A stretch of 64,000 bases of DNA, from assembly GCF_033115175.1 (NCBI RefSeq), contig NC_084844.1:34133885-34197884 (forward strand), written 5' to 3'. The notes under the pieces are model-generated. The model did no database searches. It had not been told where the DNA came from and saw nothing but the letters and a program-made list of their open reading frames with translations. Position 1 is the first letter of the stretch; every line of letters begins with the position of its first letter. Source of the DNA: Lepus europaeus (lineage: Eukaryota; Chordata; Mammalia; Lagomorpha; Leporidae). The position numbers were made by a program, and so were the translations under genes. Below are positions 44,164 through 54,667 of the stretch, piece after piece.

Positions 44164-44422
44164 CTTTTGTTTTTTTAAACCATGTTATGGCATATGTTTT
44201 TATAACCATCCTTAAATTCTTTTCAAAGCAAGGCAATAAAAAGGAAGGAAGGGTGTTTTTCAATATAAATATGAAAAATGCTTTGGGGAATCATGATAGA
44301 ATGAGCTTCTAAATGCAATGCTACCAACTGGAATCCCACAGAACCCAGCAAAAGGAATTTGGATGTCTCCTTACCATTTTGAAAAGAGGAAAAGTACAAG
44401 GATACTTTAAAAGGTTCATAGA

Positions 44423-44725
44423 GAGGCCAGCATTTTGGTGAAGCGGGTTAAGCCACTGCCGCCGGCAACATAGGTATCCCAGATGGGCACCTTTTCCTGT
44501 CCCAGCTGCTCCACTTCTGATCCAGCTCCCTGCTAATGCACCTAGGAAAAGCAGCCGAGGATGGCCCAATGTTTTGGCCCCTGCCACCCACGTGGGAGAC
44601 CCAGAAGCAGCTCCTGGTTGCTAGCTTTGTGGCCACTTGAAGAGTGAATCACTGGATGGAAGATCTCCCTCTCTGTCTCTGCCTCTCTCTCTGTAATTCT
44701 GCCTTTCAAATAAAAAAAAAAAAAT
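44423..44725 (+). mobile_element. CSINE subtype A
   Basis: Full-length; TTCATAGAGAG near the head resembles TTCACAGAAAAG after the tail. Confidence 0.93.
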
Positions 44726-44784
44726 TCACAGAAAAGTTCATTCAATTGAGCAGTTATCCCAATAACTGGGCACAGTACTTAGTT

Positions 44785-45063
44785 TTTTTTTTTTGTTTTG
44801 TTTTTTGTTTTAACAGACAGAGTAGATAGTGAGAGAGAGACAGAGAGAAAGGTCTTCCTTTTTTGCCGTTGGTTCACCCTCCAATGGCCGCTGCAGCCGG
44901 CGCATCTCACTGATCTGAAGCTAGGAGCCAGGTGCTTCTCCTGGTCTCCCATGGCCTGGGAGAGGGGCAACCGGGATAGAATCCGGTGCCCCAACCGGGA
45001 CTAGAACCCGGTGTGCCGGCGCCGCTAAGCAGAGGATTAGCCTGTTAAGCCATGGTGCCGGCC
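44785..45063 (-). mobile_element. CSINE subtype B with internal deletion
   Basis: Reverse copy lacking about 60 bp after CTCCCATGG; CAGTACTTA flanks both sides. Confidence 0.95.
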
Positions 45064-45211
45064 AGTACTTAATGTTTCTAATAAAGCAATGACAGTGGAA
45101 CAAATCTTATCTTACTGAGTCCTCTGATCTGTTTGATATAGAAATTTGTTATCTTTCATTTTTGGAAGAGGTGTGATTATTTTTGATTGAAACAACAATC
45201 TAAGAATATCC

Positions 45212-45634
45212 TCGGCCGGCACCGTGGCTTAACAGGCTAATCCTCCTCCTTGCAGCGCCGGCACACCGGGTTCTAGTCCCGGTTGGGGCACCGGATTCTA
45301 TCCCCATTGCCCCTCTTCCAGGCCAGCTCTCTGCTATGGCCCGGGAAGGCAGTGGAAGATGGCCCAAGTGCTTGGGCCCTGCACCCCCATGGGAGACCAG
45401 GAGAAGCACCTGGCTCCTGGCTTCGGATCAGCACAATGCGCTGGCCGCAGCGGCCATTGGAGGGTGAACCAACGGCAAAAAGGAAGACCTTTCTCTCTGT
45501 CTCTCTCTCTCTCTCTCACTATCCACTCTGCCTGTCAAAAAAAAAAAAAAAGATCTTTCTCTCTGTCTCTCTCTCACTGTCTAACTCTGCCTGTCAAATA
45601 AAAAATTAAAAAAAATTAAAAAAAAAAAAAAAGA
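45212..45634 (+). mobile_element. CSINE subtype B with a second tail
   Basis: Body 45212-45555, then a second CT-rich segment and poly(A) at 45556-45634. AAGAATATCCTC flanks the whole unit, so both tails entered together. Confidence 0.93.
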
Positions 45635-45682
45635 ATATCCTCAGACTGTGCTTTTCTACCCTGACAGACTTGATACTTGATG

Positions 45683-45812
45683 GGACTTCTAAAAGTTCTT
45701 GGAAAATGCATATTATTAAAAACCTGCGGGATTTCAAAAACATTTTGTACCAAGATAAATAAGTCTTTTAATTCCATTTTCCACAAAATTTTTGAAATAA
45801 TCTCATATTCTC
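45683..45812. mobile_element. Palindromic MITE-like element, copy 1
   Basis: The left end TTCTAAAAGTTCTTGGAAAATG and right end CATTTTCCACAAAATTTTTGAA are inverted repeats of about 22 bp. The inside reads GATTTCAAAAACATTTTGTACC and AATAAGTCTTTTAATTCC. Related copies occur near 19107, 35765-36290, 60195 and 62205. Confidence 0.6.
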
Positions 45813-46232
45813 TTAAATATCTGCATGTGGTGATTACTATTTTAATTAGAAGGCTATTACATCACACACAATGGCTGAGCCCTGTGTCCTCCTGCTCCAG
45901 TCTTCACTGACTATGGGCTAGGTCAAGGGTCAGTCAAGCTACTGTTGTATTGGTTTGTTTTCAAACTACAATTTTTTAGGGCTCGGGAACTAAGGATGGT
46001 TTAAGACCTCTAAAGTTGAAAAATATCAAAAGAAGTGCAATAGTTTGCAACACATGACAATTAGAGCAACTTCACATTTCAGTGGCCATAAATAAAATTG
46101 TATTGGACACAGCGAAGCTTCTCTGTGTGGATATTGGCCATGGTTGCTTTGGTGCTAAGTGGTAGAGTTGAACAGTTATGACAGAGACCATATTACCTGC
46201 AAAGCTTAAATATTTACTACCTTGCCTGTTAG

Positions 46233-46245
46233 AAAGCTGTCTTCC
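46233..46245. repeat. Target-site duplication, left copy (U2 insertion)
   Basis: AAAGCTGTCTTCC, identical to 46313-46325, directly abutting U2 nucleotide 1. Confidence 0.92.
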
Positions 46246-46312
46246 ATCGCTTCTCAGCCTTCTGGCTAAAATCAAATGTAGCATCTGTTCTTATCAGTTT
46301 AATATCTGATAC
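46246..46312 (+). pseudogene. RNU2: U2 snRNA tailless retropseudogene (first 67 nt)
   Basis: The sequence starts at U2 position 1 (ATCGCTTCTC) and stops exactly after position 67 (CTGATAC). It covers stem-loop I, the branch-site pairing region and stem-loop IIa with the Sm site missing. Five substitutions from the recalled U2 sequence are seen (positions 11, 17, 25, 31, 37). It has no poly(A) and is flanked by a perfect 13-bp duplication. It cannot make a working U2. Confidence 0.93.
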
Positions 46313-46325
46313 AAAGCTGTCTTCC
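46313..46325. repeat. Target-site duplication, right copy (U2 insertion)
   Basis: AAAGCTGTCTTCC directly after U2 nucleotide 67. Confidence 0.92.
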
Positions 46326-46345
46326 AGGGATTTCTGCACTGTTAT

Positions 46346-46926
46346 CCTGGGAAAGCCTATCATTTGTCTTCTCTTAAGTCGGCCGATTGAAAGCTTAGAC
46401 ACATATAGTTTTCTCTGATGGAAAACATTGTCCTTCAGATTTCCAGTCTGATGCCATTCTATCCTCTTGTAGTGGACTATATTTTTTCCCCCCTCTGGGA
46501 GTTTTTAATTTTTGGAGTTCTAAAAGATAGCACGCCTCTGGCTTCTCACCATTTGCTGTGCCAGTCTGTGCCCTCACTCCATACCTCATAATGGTGCCTT
46601 AGAAAGTAGAGGAAATCAAGGACATTCTTCTCACAGCCAGGTGAAAGGATGCCAAATCTGTCAAAGTCAAGGAAAAATAAGGATAATGCGACACTTAAAG
46701 TGTGACACAGCAGATCTTTATATCTTAGCCAGAGAAACTGAAGCAGTCCGTATCCCTAAGTCTGGCAATGAAGAAGCTGAAAGGAACCAGACATACAGAT
46801 CTGAATTCTACTAAAATTTCTTTCTTTTTTTTTTTTTAAATGATAGCATGACTCACTATGATTTTTAATGATGATACTCAGTGTGGACTGTTAAGGTTGG
46901 AAATTCAAGTCCTGCAGTTCTAAGAA
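46346..46926. other. PRR11 intron 1, no feature seen
   Basis: No gene or named repeat recognised after the U2 insertion. Confidence 0.45.
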
Positions 46927-47059
46927 ATTGTTTATTTGATAAATAATAGTATATATAATATAATAATATATAACATGTTATATAATATATAATAAATAGT
47001 ATTATATATAATATAGTAATATTATATATAAATAATATTATATTGTTTATTTGATAAAT
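46927..47059. repeat. AT-rich block between 18-bp direct repeats
   Basis: ATTGTTTATTTGATAAAT occurs at 46927-46944 and again at 47042-47059. The roughly 97 bp between are almost only A and T, built of TATAATA units, and include the perfect palindrome TATATAACATGTTATATA. Confidence 0.9.
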
Positions 47060-47129
47060 TCTCCATGTTCCCTCTTCTATCCTTCTAAAACTTTATCTTC
47101 CAACTGTTCTTCTGCACTTTCTTATTTCT

Positions 47130-47425
47130 GCTATTTGGATGCTGGTTGGAGTCCTGGCTGCTCTGCTTTTGATTTAGCTTCATGCTAATGAGCATAGGAA
47201 GGCAGAAGACAGCCTAAATACTTGGGCCCCAGCCTCCCATGTGGGAGGCCAGGCTAGAGTTCCTAGCTCTTGGATTAGATGTGGCTCAGTCACAGCCATT
47301 GTGGACATTTGGGGAGTGAACCAGCAGATGGAAGATAATTCTCTCTCTCTCTCACATACACACAAACACACAATCTCTCTCTCTCTGTCATCTCTGCCTT
47401 TCAAATAAACAAATATTTAAAAATA
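47130..47425 (+). mobile_element. CSINE subtype C, 5' truncated
   Basis: Starts at ATTTGGATGCTGGTTGGAG; TTTCAAATAAAC tail. Confidence 0.82.
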
Positions 47426-48381
47426 ATAATAATTGGGAGGTCTGAGTGGGGAGATAGATATTATTGGCTTGGGGGCACCATAGTAAGCAAATTGGTCAAG
47501 GACTTGGCCATTTTGAGGGGAAGACCCCCGGATGGCAATATCTTTAGGTCCTTTTTCTTGGGACCTCCAATTTCTCTGGAGAGGACCCTCTTAGTGTCTG
47601 GCAGGCAGGGTGAGGTGGTAGTGGCTTAAGGCACTAAACCTAGTAGCCTGTGTTCTGCAGGCTGAGCTGAGGAAAGGGACTGAAAGCCTTACTCTTCCCT
47701 TCAAGGTCACTCTCCATTATGTGGGTGATGACACACATAGGACCAGACTGCCTGATGCTCCAGAATTCAGTGTCTCTAAGGTTCAGCTTCCCCAGAGCAC
47801 AAATCTGACTGTCTCTACTGGAGAGGACATGAAGGTAAAACAGCTGCCTGGCTGCAAAGGCTGGAGGACAGAATCCAGAGGCCTACCCGATCCTTAAATG
47901 GCCTTCAATCAATCCCATTTTAACACTAACCCAATCTTCAAAGATATGAGGTGCTTTCGATTCCCTAATCTTCTCCAGAGTCCTGGGAATTGACTTCCTT
48001 CCTGTTGGCTTTCCTGCTCCTGACAGTTAAGTCTCAGCTTTCTTATGTTCTGCCAAGTCAGTTACTGCCCCTCCAACTGCTTTTCATTTTCCATAATTTA
48101 GCTGGCATCTAACATCTTTTACAGTTTCCACTCCCATCCTTTGCCCTATGGATTTATGCCTTTTTTATTCCTTTACTGCCTTTTTTATGATGTTTTAAAA
48201 GGGAGTGGAGCAGAAGTGTGCTAATAAATGTTTAATAAATATGCATATATACATTTATTACAAGTTTATTGACATAGTGATAATAACCAATTATAATAAA
48301 TGATAATAAAATATTCAGTACTCTGTAAATTCCACATAACCAGTTAAGTCTCACAGCATGCTATTGTTCAGTTTTTTTTTT
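47426..48381. other. PRR11 intron 1, unrecognised 0.95-kb segment
   Basis: GC content is higher than the surrounding intron (for example GGCAGGCAGGGTGAGGTGG) up to about 48080, then it becomes T- and A-rich. It contains no SINE and no long open frame. It may be a decayed LTR, but I could not assign it. Confidence 0.35.
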
Positions 48382-48703
48382 TTTTAAAGATGTATTTATT
48401 TATTTATTTGAAAGGCATAGTTACAGAGAGGCAGAGGCAGAGAGATTTTCAGTCCACTGGTTTACTCCCCAGTTGGCTGCACCGGCTGGAGCTGTGCTGA
48501 TCCGGAGCCAGGAGCCAGGAGCTTCTTCTGAGTCTCCCACGCAGGTGCGGGGGCCCAAGGAATTGGGCCATATTCTACTGCTTTCCCGTGCCTTAGCAGA
48601 GAGCTGGATGGGAAGTGGAGCAGCCAGGACTTGACCCACCGCCCATACAGGATGCTAGCACTGCCGGCAGCAGCCTTGTCCTCTACACCACAATGCTGGC
48701 CCC
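48382..48703 (-). mobile_element. CSINE subtype A
   Basis: Full-length reverse copy; TATTGTTCA flanks both sides. Confidence 0.95.
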
Positions 48704-49011
48704 TATTGTTCACAGATTATAGTTGTGATTTCCAAGCACATGTAGTCCTGATATGAATGTTGGTCAATTTTTTTGTTTTTCTGAAATAAAAGAAAGTGAA
48801 ACACAAAGATTTATTTTGGCAACATGAGCAACTTCTTTGATGAATCCAAGAATAGTTTTCAAAGATAGAAATATTTTCTCAATTTTTTTGTGCTGCCACA
48901 ATATGACTATAAACAAAACATAATTTTAAATTATAGCCACAAGGTTAATATTTTCTCCACATTTTTAAAGAGTATCTTCTTTTTTTGTATTTAATTTAAT
49001 TACTTATGTGC

Positions 49012-49261
49012 AGGTGTTGTGAAGCAACCCAGTAAGCTGCCACTTGGAATTCCTGCAGCACCATCTGAGTGCTGGTTCGGATCCTAGCACCTCTACTTCA
49101 GCTTCCTACTAATGCATCCCAGGAACAGCAGATAATGGCCCTAGTAGCTGGGCCACTGCCACCTGTATGAGAGACCTGGATGGAGTTCCAGGCTCCTGGC
49201 TTCAGACTGGCCCAAGACCTGGCTGTTGTAGGCATTTGGGGAGTGAACCAGAGGATGAAAG

Positions 49262-49297
<36 letters not shown>

Positions 49298-49340
49298 CAC
49301 CCCCACTGCCTTTCAAGCAGTTGAAAATAAACTTTCTAAA
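49012..49340 (+). mobile_element. CSINE subtype C
   Basis: Old copy carrying the (TC)n expansion. Confidence 0.85.
49263..49294. repeat. (TC)n microsatellite in a SINE tail
   Basis: About 15 TC units in the tail of the + strand SINE at 49012-49340. Confidence 0.9.
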
Positions 49341-49344
49341 AATT

Positions 49345-50000
49345 AGATTATGTATTTGGGAGGCAGAGAGACAGAGAGAGGCAGACAGAAAAAGAGAGCT
49401 TGGGGTGGGTGCTGTGGTATAATAGGTTAAGCCATGACCTGCAGTGGCAGCAAGTGGGCACCAGTTTGTTCCACTTCTGATCCAGCTCTTTGCTGATGCA
49501 CCTGGGAAAGCAGTGGAGGATAGACAAAGTCCTCAAGCCCCTGCACCCATGTGGGTGCAGATGAAGCTCCTCACTCCTGGCTTTAGCCTGGCCCAGCCCT
49601 GGCCATTGTGGCCATCTGGGGAGTGAACCAATGGATAGAAGATCCCACTCTTTCTGTCTCTCCTTCTCTCTCTCTGTAATGGTGCCTTTCAAATAAATAA
49701 ATATTTAAAAAAATAGAAAAAGAGTTCCTATTCATTAATTCTTTTCCCAAATGCCACAAGAGCTGGAACTCTGCTAGGCCTGGACCAGGCTCAAACTGGG
49801 AGGTGGGATCTCAACCCTAGTCTCCTTGTGTGGATGGCAGGAGCCCGGTTACTGAGGCCATCACCACTGCCTCCCAAGGACCACATTACCAGGAAGCTGG
49901 AGTTAAGAGCCAAAGCTGGGTAGTACACCCAGGTACTCCAATTGGGGATCTGGAAGTCTTAATCAGTGTTCTAACCTCTAGGCCAAATGCCTAGCACCAT
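49345..50000 (-). mobile_element. CSINE subtype C, split by a younger SINE
   Basis: Left part 49345-49400, right part 49716-50000; AAAAAGAG is duplicated at the break. Confidence 0.85.
49401..49715 (+). mobile_element. CSINE subtype A, nested
   Basis: Full-length copy inserted in the older reverse SINE. Confidence 0.92.
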
Positions 50001-50424
50001 CTGGATAGAAATAGAGACCACTGCAATGGGTCCTTGCGGTGGGGAGAGAGATTGGGCTCAACTAAAATGATGCAGGCAAGTGAGAATTTATAGCCAAGGA
50101 GCAGAGTAGTGGATGGAAAATTGTTTCCAAGATGAAACAGAGAGGTAAGGGGAATTCGGGCAAATTAGACCTTATAGGATTTTTGCCAAAGACAGGCTAG
50201 GATGATCAGATATCCCCTGGGAGATAGTGGAGGATGAGTAATTTGACAAGGTATCAAGCTTAGGGATAAACTAACTTCACAGAGTTCTTGGCTAAAACTT
50301 CTACTAGAGCGTGCATAAACAGGCATGGGAGAAGCTTCAGGAGCCTGACTAAATTGTGATCAAGCAGAGAATCTTTGTTAGAATTATTTCACCAAGTTTA
50401 ACCAGAAGGTCCAACTTCTTTTCC
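50001..50424. other. PRR11 intron 1, unrecognised segment
   Basis: Non-SINE sequence, possibly a decayed LTR or DNA element; no open frame. Confidence 0.35.
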
Positions 50425-50590
50425 TTTTATTTTGAAAGGCAGAGAGGCAGAGCTGGTTTACCCCCCAAATGCCCACAAAGCCGGGACTGGGCTAGGCTGA
50501 AGCATGAGCAGGGAGCTGAATCTGAAGCAGAGGAATCAGAACTCAACCAGACACTCAGACATGGGCATCTCAAGCAAGAACTTTTGAGTT
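50425..50590 (-). mobile_element. CSINE subtype C fragment
   Basis: Short reverse fragment, TTTTGAAAGGCAGAGAGGCAG left end. Confidence 0.65.
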
Positions 50591-51547
50591 TCTTTCAGAA
50601 CACTATTTGCATAATTTAAGGATTGGTAAATACAGGAAAATGGAAGACAGAAGGCTGGCTCTCTGGGTCAGTTGGGTCCCTAACAGAAAGACATTAGGAG
50701 GAAAGGGAATAGAAAGAAAAGAGATGACAAGGGCCAGATAGAAGACAAGGAAATAGAAGTTGCCATGGAAATCAGTAGATTCCAGGGATCCCTACAGAGG
50801 TCATTGGTCTTTTCTGGGATGCTGTCTTAAATATCTGTATCCCACAAATGTTTTGTTTTGTGTCACTTTAAGTTAAATAATAAATCAATCCTGTAGACAT
50901 CTCTTGTGCCTAATAATCCCTGTTTGGCCTACCTTCATTATTTCAGCAGGAAGAAAAAGTTATATAATAGAAGTAAAGCCGGCTATTTGTTGGTGTGTCG
51001 CTCAAACCTCTAAGTACAATTCAGAAAAGCATGCTGTTAATTTAGGGCCTGACAATTAACTGCAGTAGGATGCCCTGGAGAATCCTCACTTCTAGAAGAG
51101 CTATTGCTCCAGGCACTGTCACCCATTGCCATCAGGAGTGCCCTCTGCATGTCCAATGCACACTCTTGGAACCCAACCACTTGATCTTTACAACCCACAG
51201 CAGGGTGTGGGGCAGTTCCACAGCCAGTGCAGTCTGAGAGCTGAGCAAGCATAGAGCGGCATACCAAGTGCTGGAAGGTTTCTGAGTGAACAGAAGTGGA
51301 ATGAATGTGGATTTTAACGGCTGATTGTTCCTATTCAAATGTAAGTTGGAAGGGAAAGAGGCCCAGGTCTTCTGACCATTTTCAGTTCTGCTACTGAATA
51401 TCAAGTCTTTGTCTCTCTGGTAGCAACAGGGGAAACTAGCATAGCCCTGCCTGCCAGAGCAACTAGCTCTGACTGAATTCTCTGCAGAAAATGATTTAGA
51501 TTAAGATATAAATATACTAGATAATGTTTCAAAATGCTCTGGAGATG
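50591..51547. other. PRR11 intron 1, unrecognised 0.95-kb segment
   Basis: No SINE, no exon; the 90-codon minus-strand frame (51132-51404) has no recognised similarity. Confidence 0.35.
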
Positions 51548-51842
51548 GGGTGGGCATTTGGTGCAGCAGCTGAAGTAGCCTCTTGGATTGCCAGAGTCCC
51601 TGCTGCTCCACTACTGTTCCAGCTCCCTGCTAATATGCACCCTGGGAGGCAGCAGGCACAGCTTGAGTCCCCGGGTCTTTGCCACACATGTGAGAGACCC
51701 AAATGGAGATCCAGGCTCCTGACTTCAGCCTGGCCCAGCCCCGGTTGTTGTGAGCATTTGGGGAGTGAACCAGCAAATGGGAGATCTGTCTGTCTGTCTG
51801 TCTCTCTCTCTGCCTTTCAAATAAATACATTCTTTACGTGCT
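51548..51842 (+). mobile_element. CSINE subtype C
   Basis: Old copy, GGGCATTTGGTGCAGCAG head, (GTCT)n in tail. Confidence 0.85.
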
Positions 51843-52267
51843 TTAAAACAATATTTTAAAATGCCTACAGCTTTGGATTTTGGGTAATAGTTATTTTATT
51901 ATATATTGCCTATTTATTCTCTTGCACAACAGAATAGTAGAAAGAATACCATACTTAAAGACATAAAGATCTGGACTTTACACTTTATATAGATTATCTA
52001 ATGCGCTAACCCCCAGCTTATTCTTGTGCAAAAATGGAAATAAAAATCCTCTTTGTCAGGGCAACTACCTTACAGGATAGTGAGGATTATTTGAGAAAAT
52101 GTAGGTGAAGCTGCCTAATAGTAAAGAGGCTTTCAATAAATGGCTGATGCTTCCTGCTCGCACTCCCAGATCCACCTGTTGTAGAGGGTGCTCAGTAACT
52201 GTGTCTGGTATAGAAACTTTCTTTCAATAACTGACCATAACCCAGCTATAGCCATTTTCTGCCTTTT
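51843..52267. other. PRR11 intron 1, no feature seen
   Basis: Nothing recognised. Confidence 0.45.
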
Positions 52268-52635
52268 TTTATTTTTTATTTTTATTTTTATTTATTTATT
52301 TTTTTGACAGGCAGAGTGGGTAGTGAGAGAGAGAGAGAGAGAGAGAGACAGAAAGAAAGGTCTTCCTCTTTGCTGTTGGTTCACCCTCCAATGGCCGCTG
52401 CGGCCGGCGTATCATGCTGATCAGAAGCCAGAAGCCAGCTGCTTCTCCTGGTCTCCCATGCGGGTGCAGGGCCCAAGCACTTGGGTCATCCTCCACTGCC
52501 TTCCCGGGCCATAGCAGAGAGCTGGCATGGAAGAGGGGCAATGGGGATAGAATCCGGTGCCCCGACTGGGACTAGAACCCAGTGTGCCGGCGCCGCAAGG
52601 TGGAGGATTAGCCTGTTAAGCCACGGCGCCAGCCC
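52268..52635 (-). mobile_element. CSINE subtype B
   Basis: Full-length reverse copy; CATTTTCTGCCTTTTT flanks both sides. Confidence 0.96.
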
Positions 52636-52654
52636 ATTTTCTGCCTTTTTAAAT

Positions 52655-52780
52655 TTTCAATTGGCAAGAAGTAATTGTATATTTATACGGTAGAGTGTGG
52701 CATTTCAATACATGTACACACGTGTAATAGCCGTTTTCTCTGTTATAAAGAAAAGGAAATTTGACCTAATGAAAAAAAAA
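52655..52780 (-). mobile_element. Probable L1 fragment, reverse orientation
   Basis: AATTGTATATTTATACGGTAG and GCATTTCAATACATGTACAC resemble the reverse of an L1 3' end. Confidence 0.35.
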
Positions 52781-53052
52781 AAGCATCACAAGCAAAACAG
52801 ACTTAGAGAACAGAAATATAATGCCAAAATCAAATTCTCTCCAGAGATAGCTTAAATCTAGGTTTACGTTTTCCACTGTATCAAGAGACTTCTGGCATGT
52901 AAGTTAGTGACCTATTCCTTAACCAAGGTGGTGGTTACAAGGGTATGTTACTCTAGGATAATTCATTGAACTATACATGTCAGGTTTGTGCAGTTTCTAT
53001 TTGTTTGTATTATTCTTAAGTAAAAAAATAAAAATTTTTCTCTGCAGAAATC

Positions 53053-53171
53053 ATGCCCAGGGTCAAACAACGAAGAAAGGTTAAAACTAGAGACAAGAGA
53101 TCACTCAAAAAAAAAGAAGACTCTCTCTTCCAATCCAAACTACCTCCTTCTTCACTACCCTCACCAGAAAG
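53053..53171 (+). CDS. PRR11: PRR11 coding exon A (residues 1-39 plus two bases)
   Basis: A TTTTTCTCTGCAG acceptor ends at 53047, the ATG follows five bases later, and a GTAAGG donor starts at 53172. The 39 codons begin MPRVKQRRKVKTRDKRSLKK, a strongly basic N-terminus, and end with LPSPE; the split codon AG|A gives R. Human PRR11 starts with the same MP-x-x-KQRR pattern. The basic run may act as a nuclear localisation signal (inference). The exon ends in phase 2. Confidence 0.93.
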
Positions 53172-53271
53172 GTAAGGTGTCATCTGGCACAGAGAAAACA
53201 CTGGATCTTATCAGTTTAGGATAGATACCAGATTTAGCAAATAAAAATAAAGAAGGCCCAAACAAAAAAAT

Positions 53272-53335
53272 TTTTAAAGATTTGTTTACTTATTTGAAAG
53301 TCAGAATTACAGAGCCGGAGAAAGTAGAGAGAGAG
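53272..53335 (-). mobile_element. CSINE tail fragment
   Basis: Only the reverse tail (AAAGATTTGTTTACTTATTTG to GAGAGAG) remains beside a younger SINE. Confidence 0.8.
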
Positions 53336-53680
53336 GGCCGGCGCCGTGGCTCAACAGGCTAATCCTCAGCCTTGCGGCACCGGCACACTGGGTTCTAGTC
53401 CCAGTCGGGGCACCGGATTCTATCCCCATTGCCCCTCTTCCAGGCCAGCTCTCTGCTATGGCCCGGGAAGGCAGTGGAGGATGGCCCAAGTGCTTGGGCC
53501 CTGCACCCCATGGGAGACCAGGAGAAGCACCTGGCTCCTGCCTTCAGATCAGCACAATGTGCCGGCTGCAGCGGCCATTGGAAGGTGAACCAATGGCAAA
53601 AAGGAAGACCTTTCTCTCTGTCTCTCTCTCTCTCTCACTATCCACTCTGCCTGTCAAAAAAAAAAAAAAAAAAAAGAAAA
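53336..53680 (+). mobile_element. CSINE subtype B
   Basis: Full-length with 21-base poly(A), about 165 bp past PRR11 coding exon A. Confidence 0.96.
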
Positions 53681-53797
53681 AGAAAAGAAAAAAGAGACTC
53701 AGTTCTAGAAATGGTAGGGTGCTGGTTTTCACAATAAGCTATACTTTATGTGCTTCTTTGTTGTTATAGCTGCTTTCACAAAACACTTTCTGGGTAG

Positions 53798-54127
53798 ACA
53801 CTGAGGTGCAGTAGCTTATAATGCCACTTAGGATGCCTGCATCCCGTATTGGAGTGCTGGTTCAAGCCCTGGCTACTCTGCTTCCAATCCAGCTCCCTGA
53901 TAACGTAGCCAGGAAGCAGCATAGAATGGCGCATACAATGGGCTACATGGGAGCTCTGGATGTAGTTCTTGGCTTCCTGTTTCTGGTTTTGTACTGGCCC
54001 AACCCTGGCTATTGCAGGCATTTGGGGAGTAAACTAGAAAATTGAAGATCCCTCACTTTCCCTCCTCATCTACCTCACCCCATATCACTCTTCCTTTCGA
54101 GTAAATAAACTTAAAAAAAAAAAAAAA
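53798..54127 (+). mobile_element. CSINE subtype C
   Basis: Old full-length copy, GTAGACACTGAGGTGCAG head. Confidence 0.85.
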
Positions 54128-54297
54128 CAAAACTGCTAACTAACCTTTTTGGTTTGGAATGAAGTGTTACCCAATTCCAGAATGTAAAATAAAGACAATT
54201 AAGAGTATTAAACACAGTTGTTATGATTTTCTCTTTTGATATAATCCATATATCTTATGCAATGTGTCTTTCTTCCTTCATGAGACCACAGGGCAGA

Positions 54298-54592
54298 TTT
54301 TTTTTTTTTTTTTTTGAAAGGCAGAGTTACAGAGAGGCAGAGACAGAGAGAGAGAGAGAGAGAGATCTTCCATCCGCTAGTTTACTCCCCAAATGGCCAC
54401 AAGGAACCAAGAGCTTTGGCAGATTGTGCAAGCAGGAGCCCAAGCACTTGAGCCATCCTCTGCTGCTTTCTCAGGCATATTAGCAGGGAGCTGGGTCAAA
54501 AATGGAGCAACCATACTCAAACCAGTGCCCAAATGGGATACCAGCACTACAGACAGCAGGTTAACATGCTGTGCTACAGTGCCGGCTCCATA
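54298..54592 (-). mobile_element. CSINE subtype A
   Basis: Reverse copy with a small internal deletion. Confidence 0.93.
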
Positions 54593-54667
54593 CAGTATTT
54601 TTAACTATGTTTTTCATTTCTGAATCCCTCATACCTGGAATATAGTAGTACTTTTTTTTTTTTCCTT

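Larger units (their letters stand above)
45955..46345 (-). mobile_element. Ancient hAT-type DNA transposon fossil, split by the U2 insertion
   Basis: Segments such as CAGTGGCCATAAATAAA, ATTGGACACAGC and GCAAAGCTTAAATATTTACTA match, in reverse orientation, an old mammalian non-autonomous hAT-type repeat that I recall but cannot name with certainty. The U2 retropseudogene (46233-46325) interrupts its end. It has no coding capacity. Confidence 0.5.

Noticed and set aside
46246-46312. A functional U2 snRNA gene
   Set aside because: Only 67 of about 188 nt are present, the Sm site is missing, and no snRNA promoter elements precede it.
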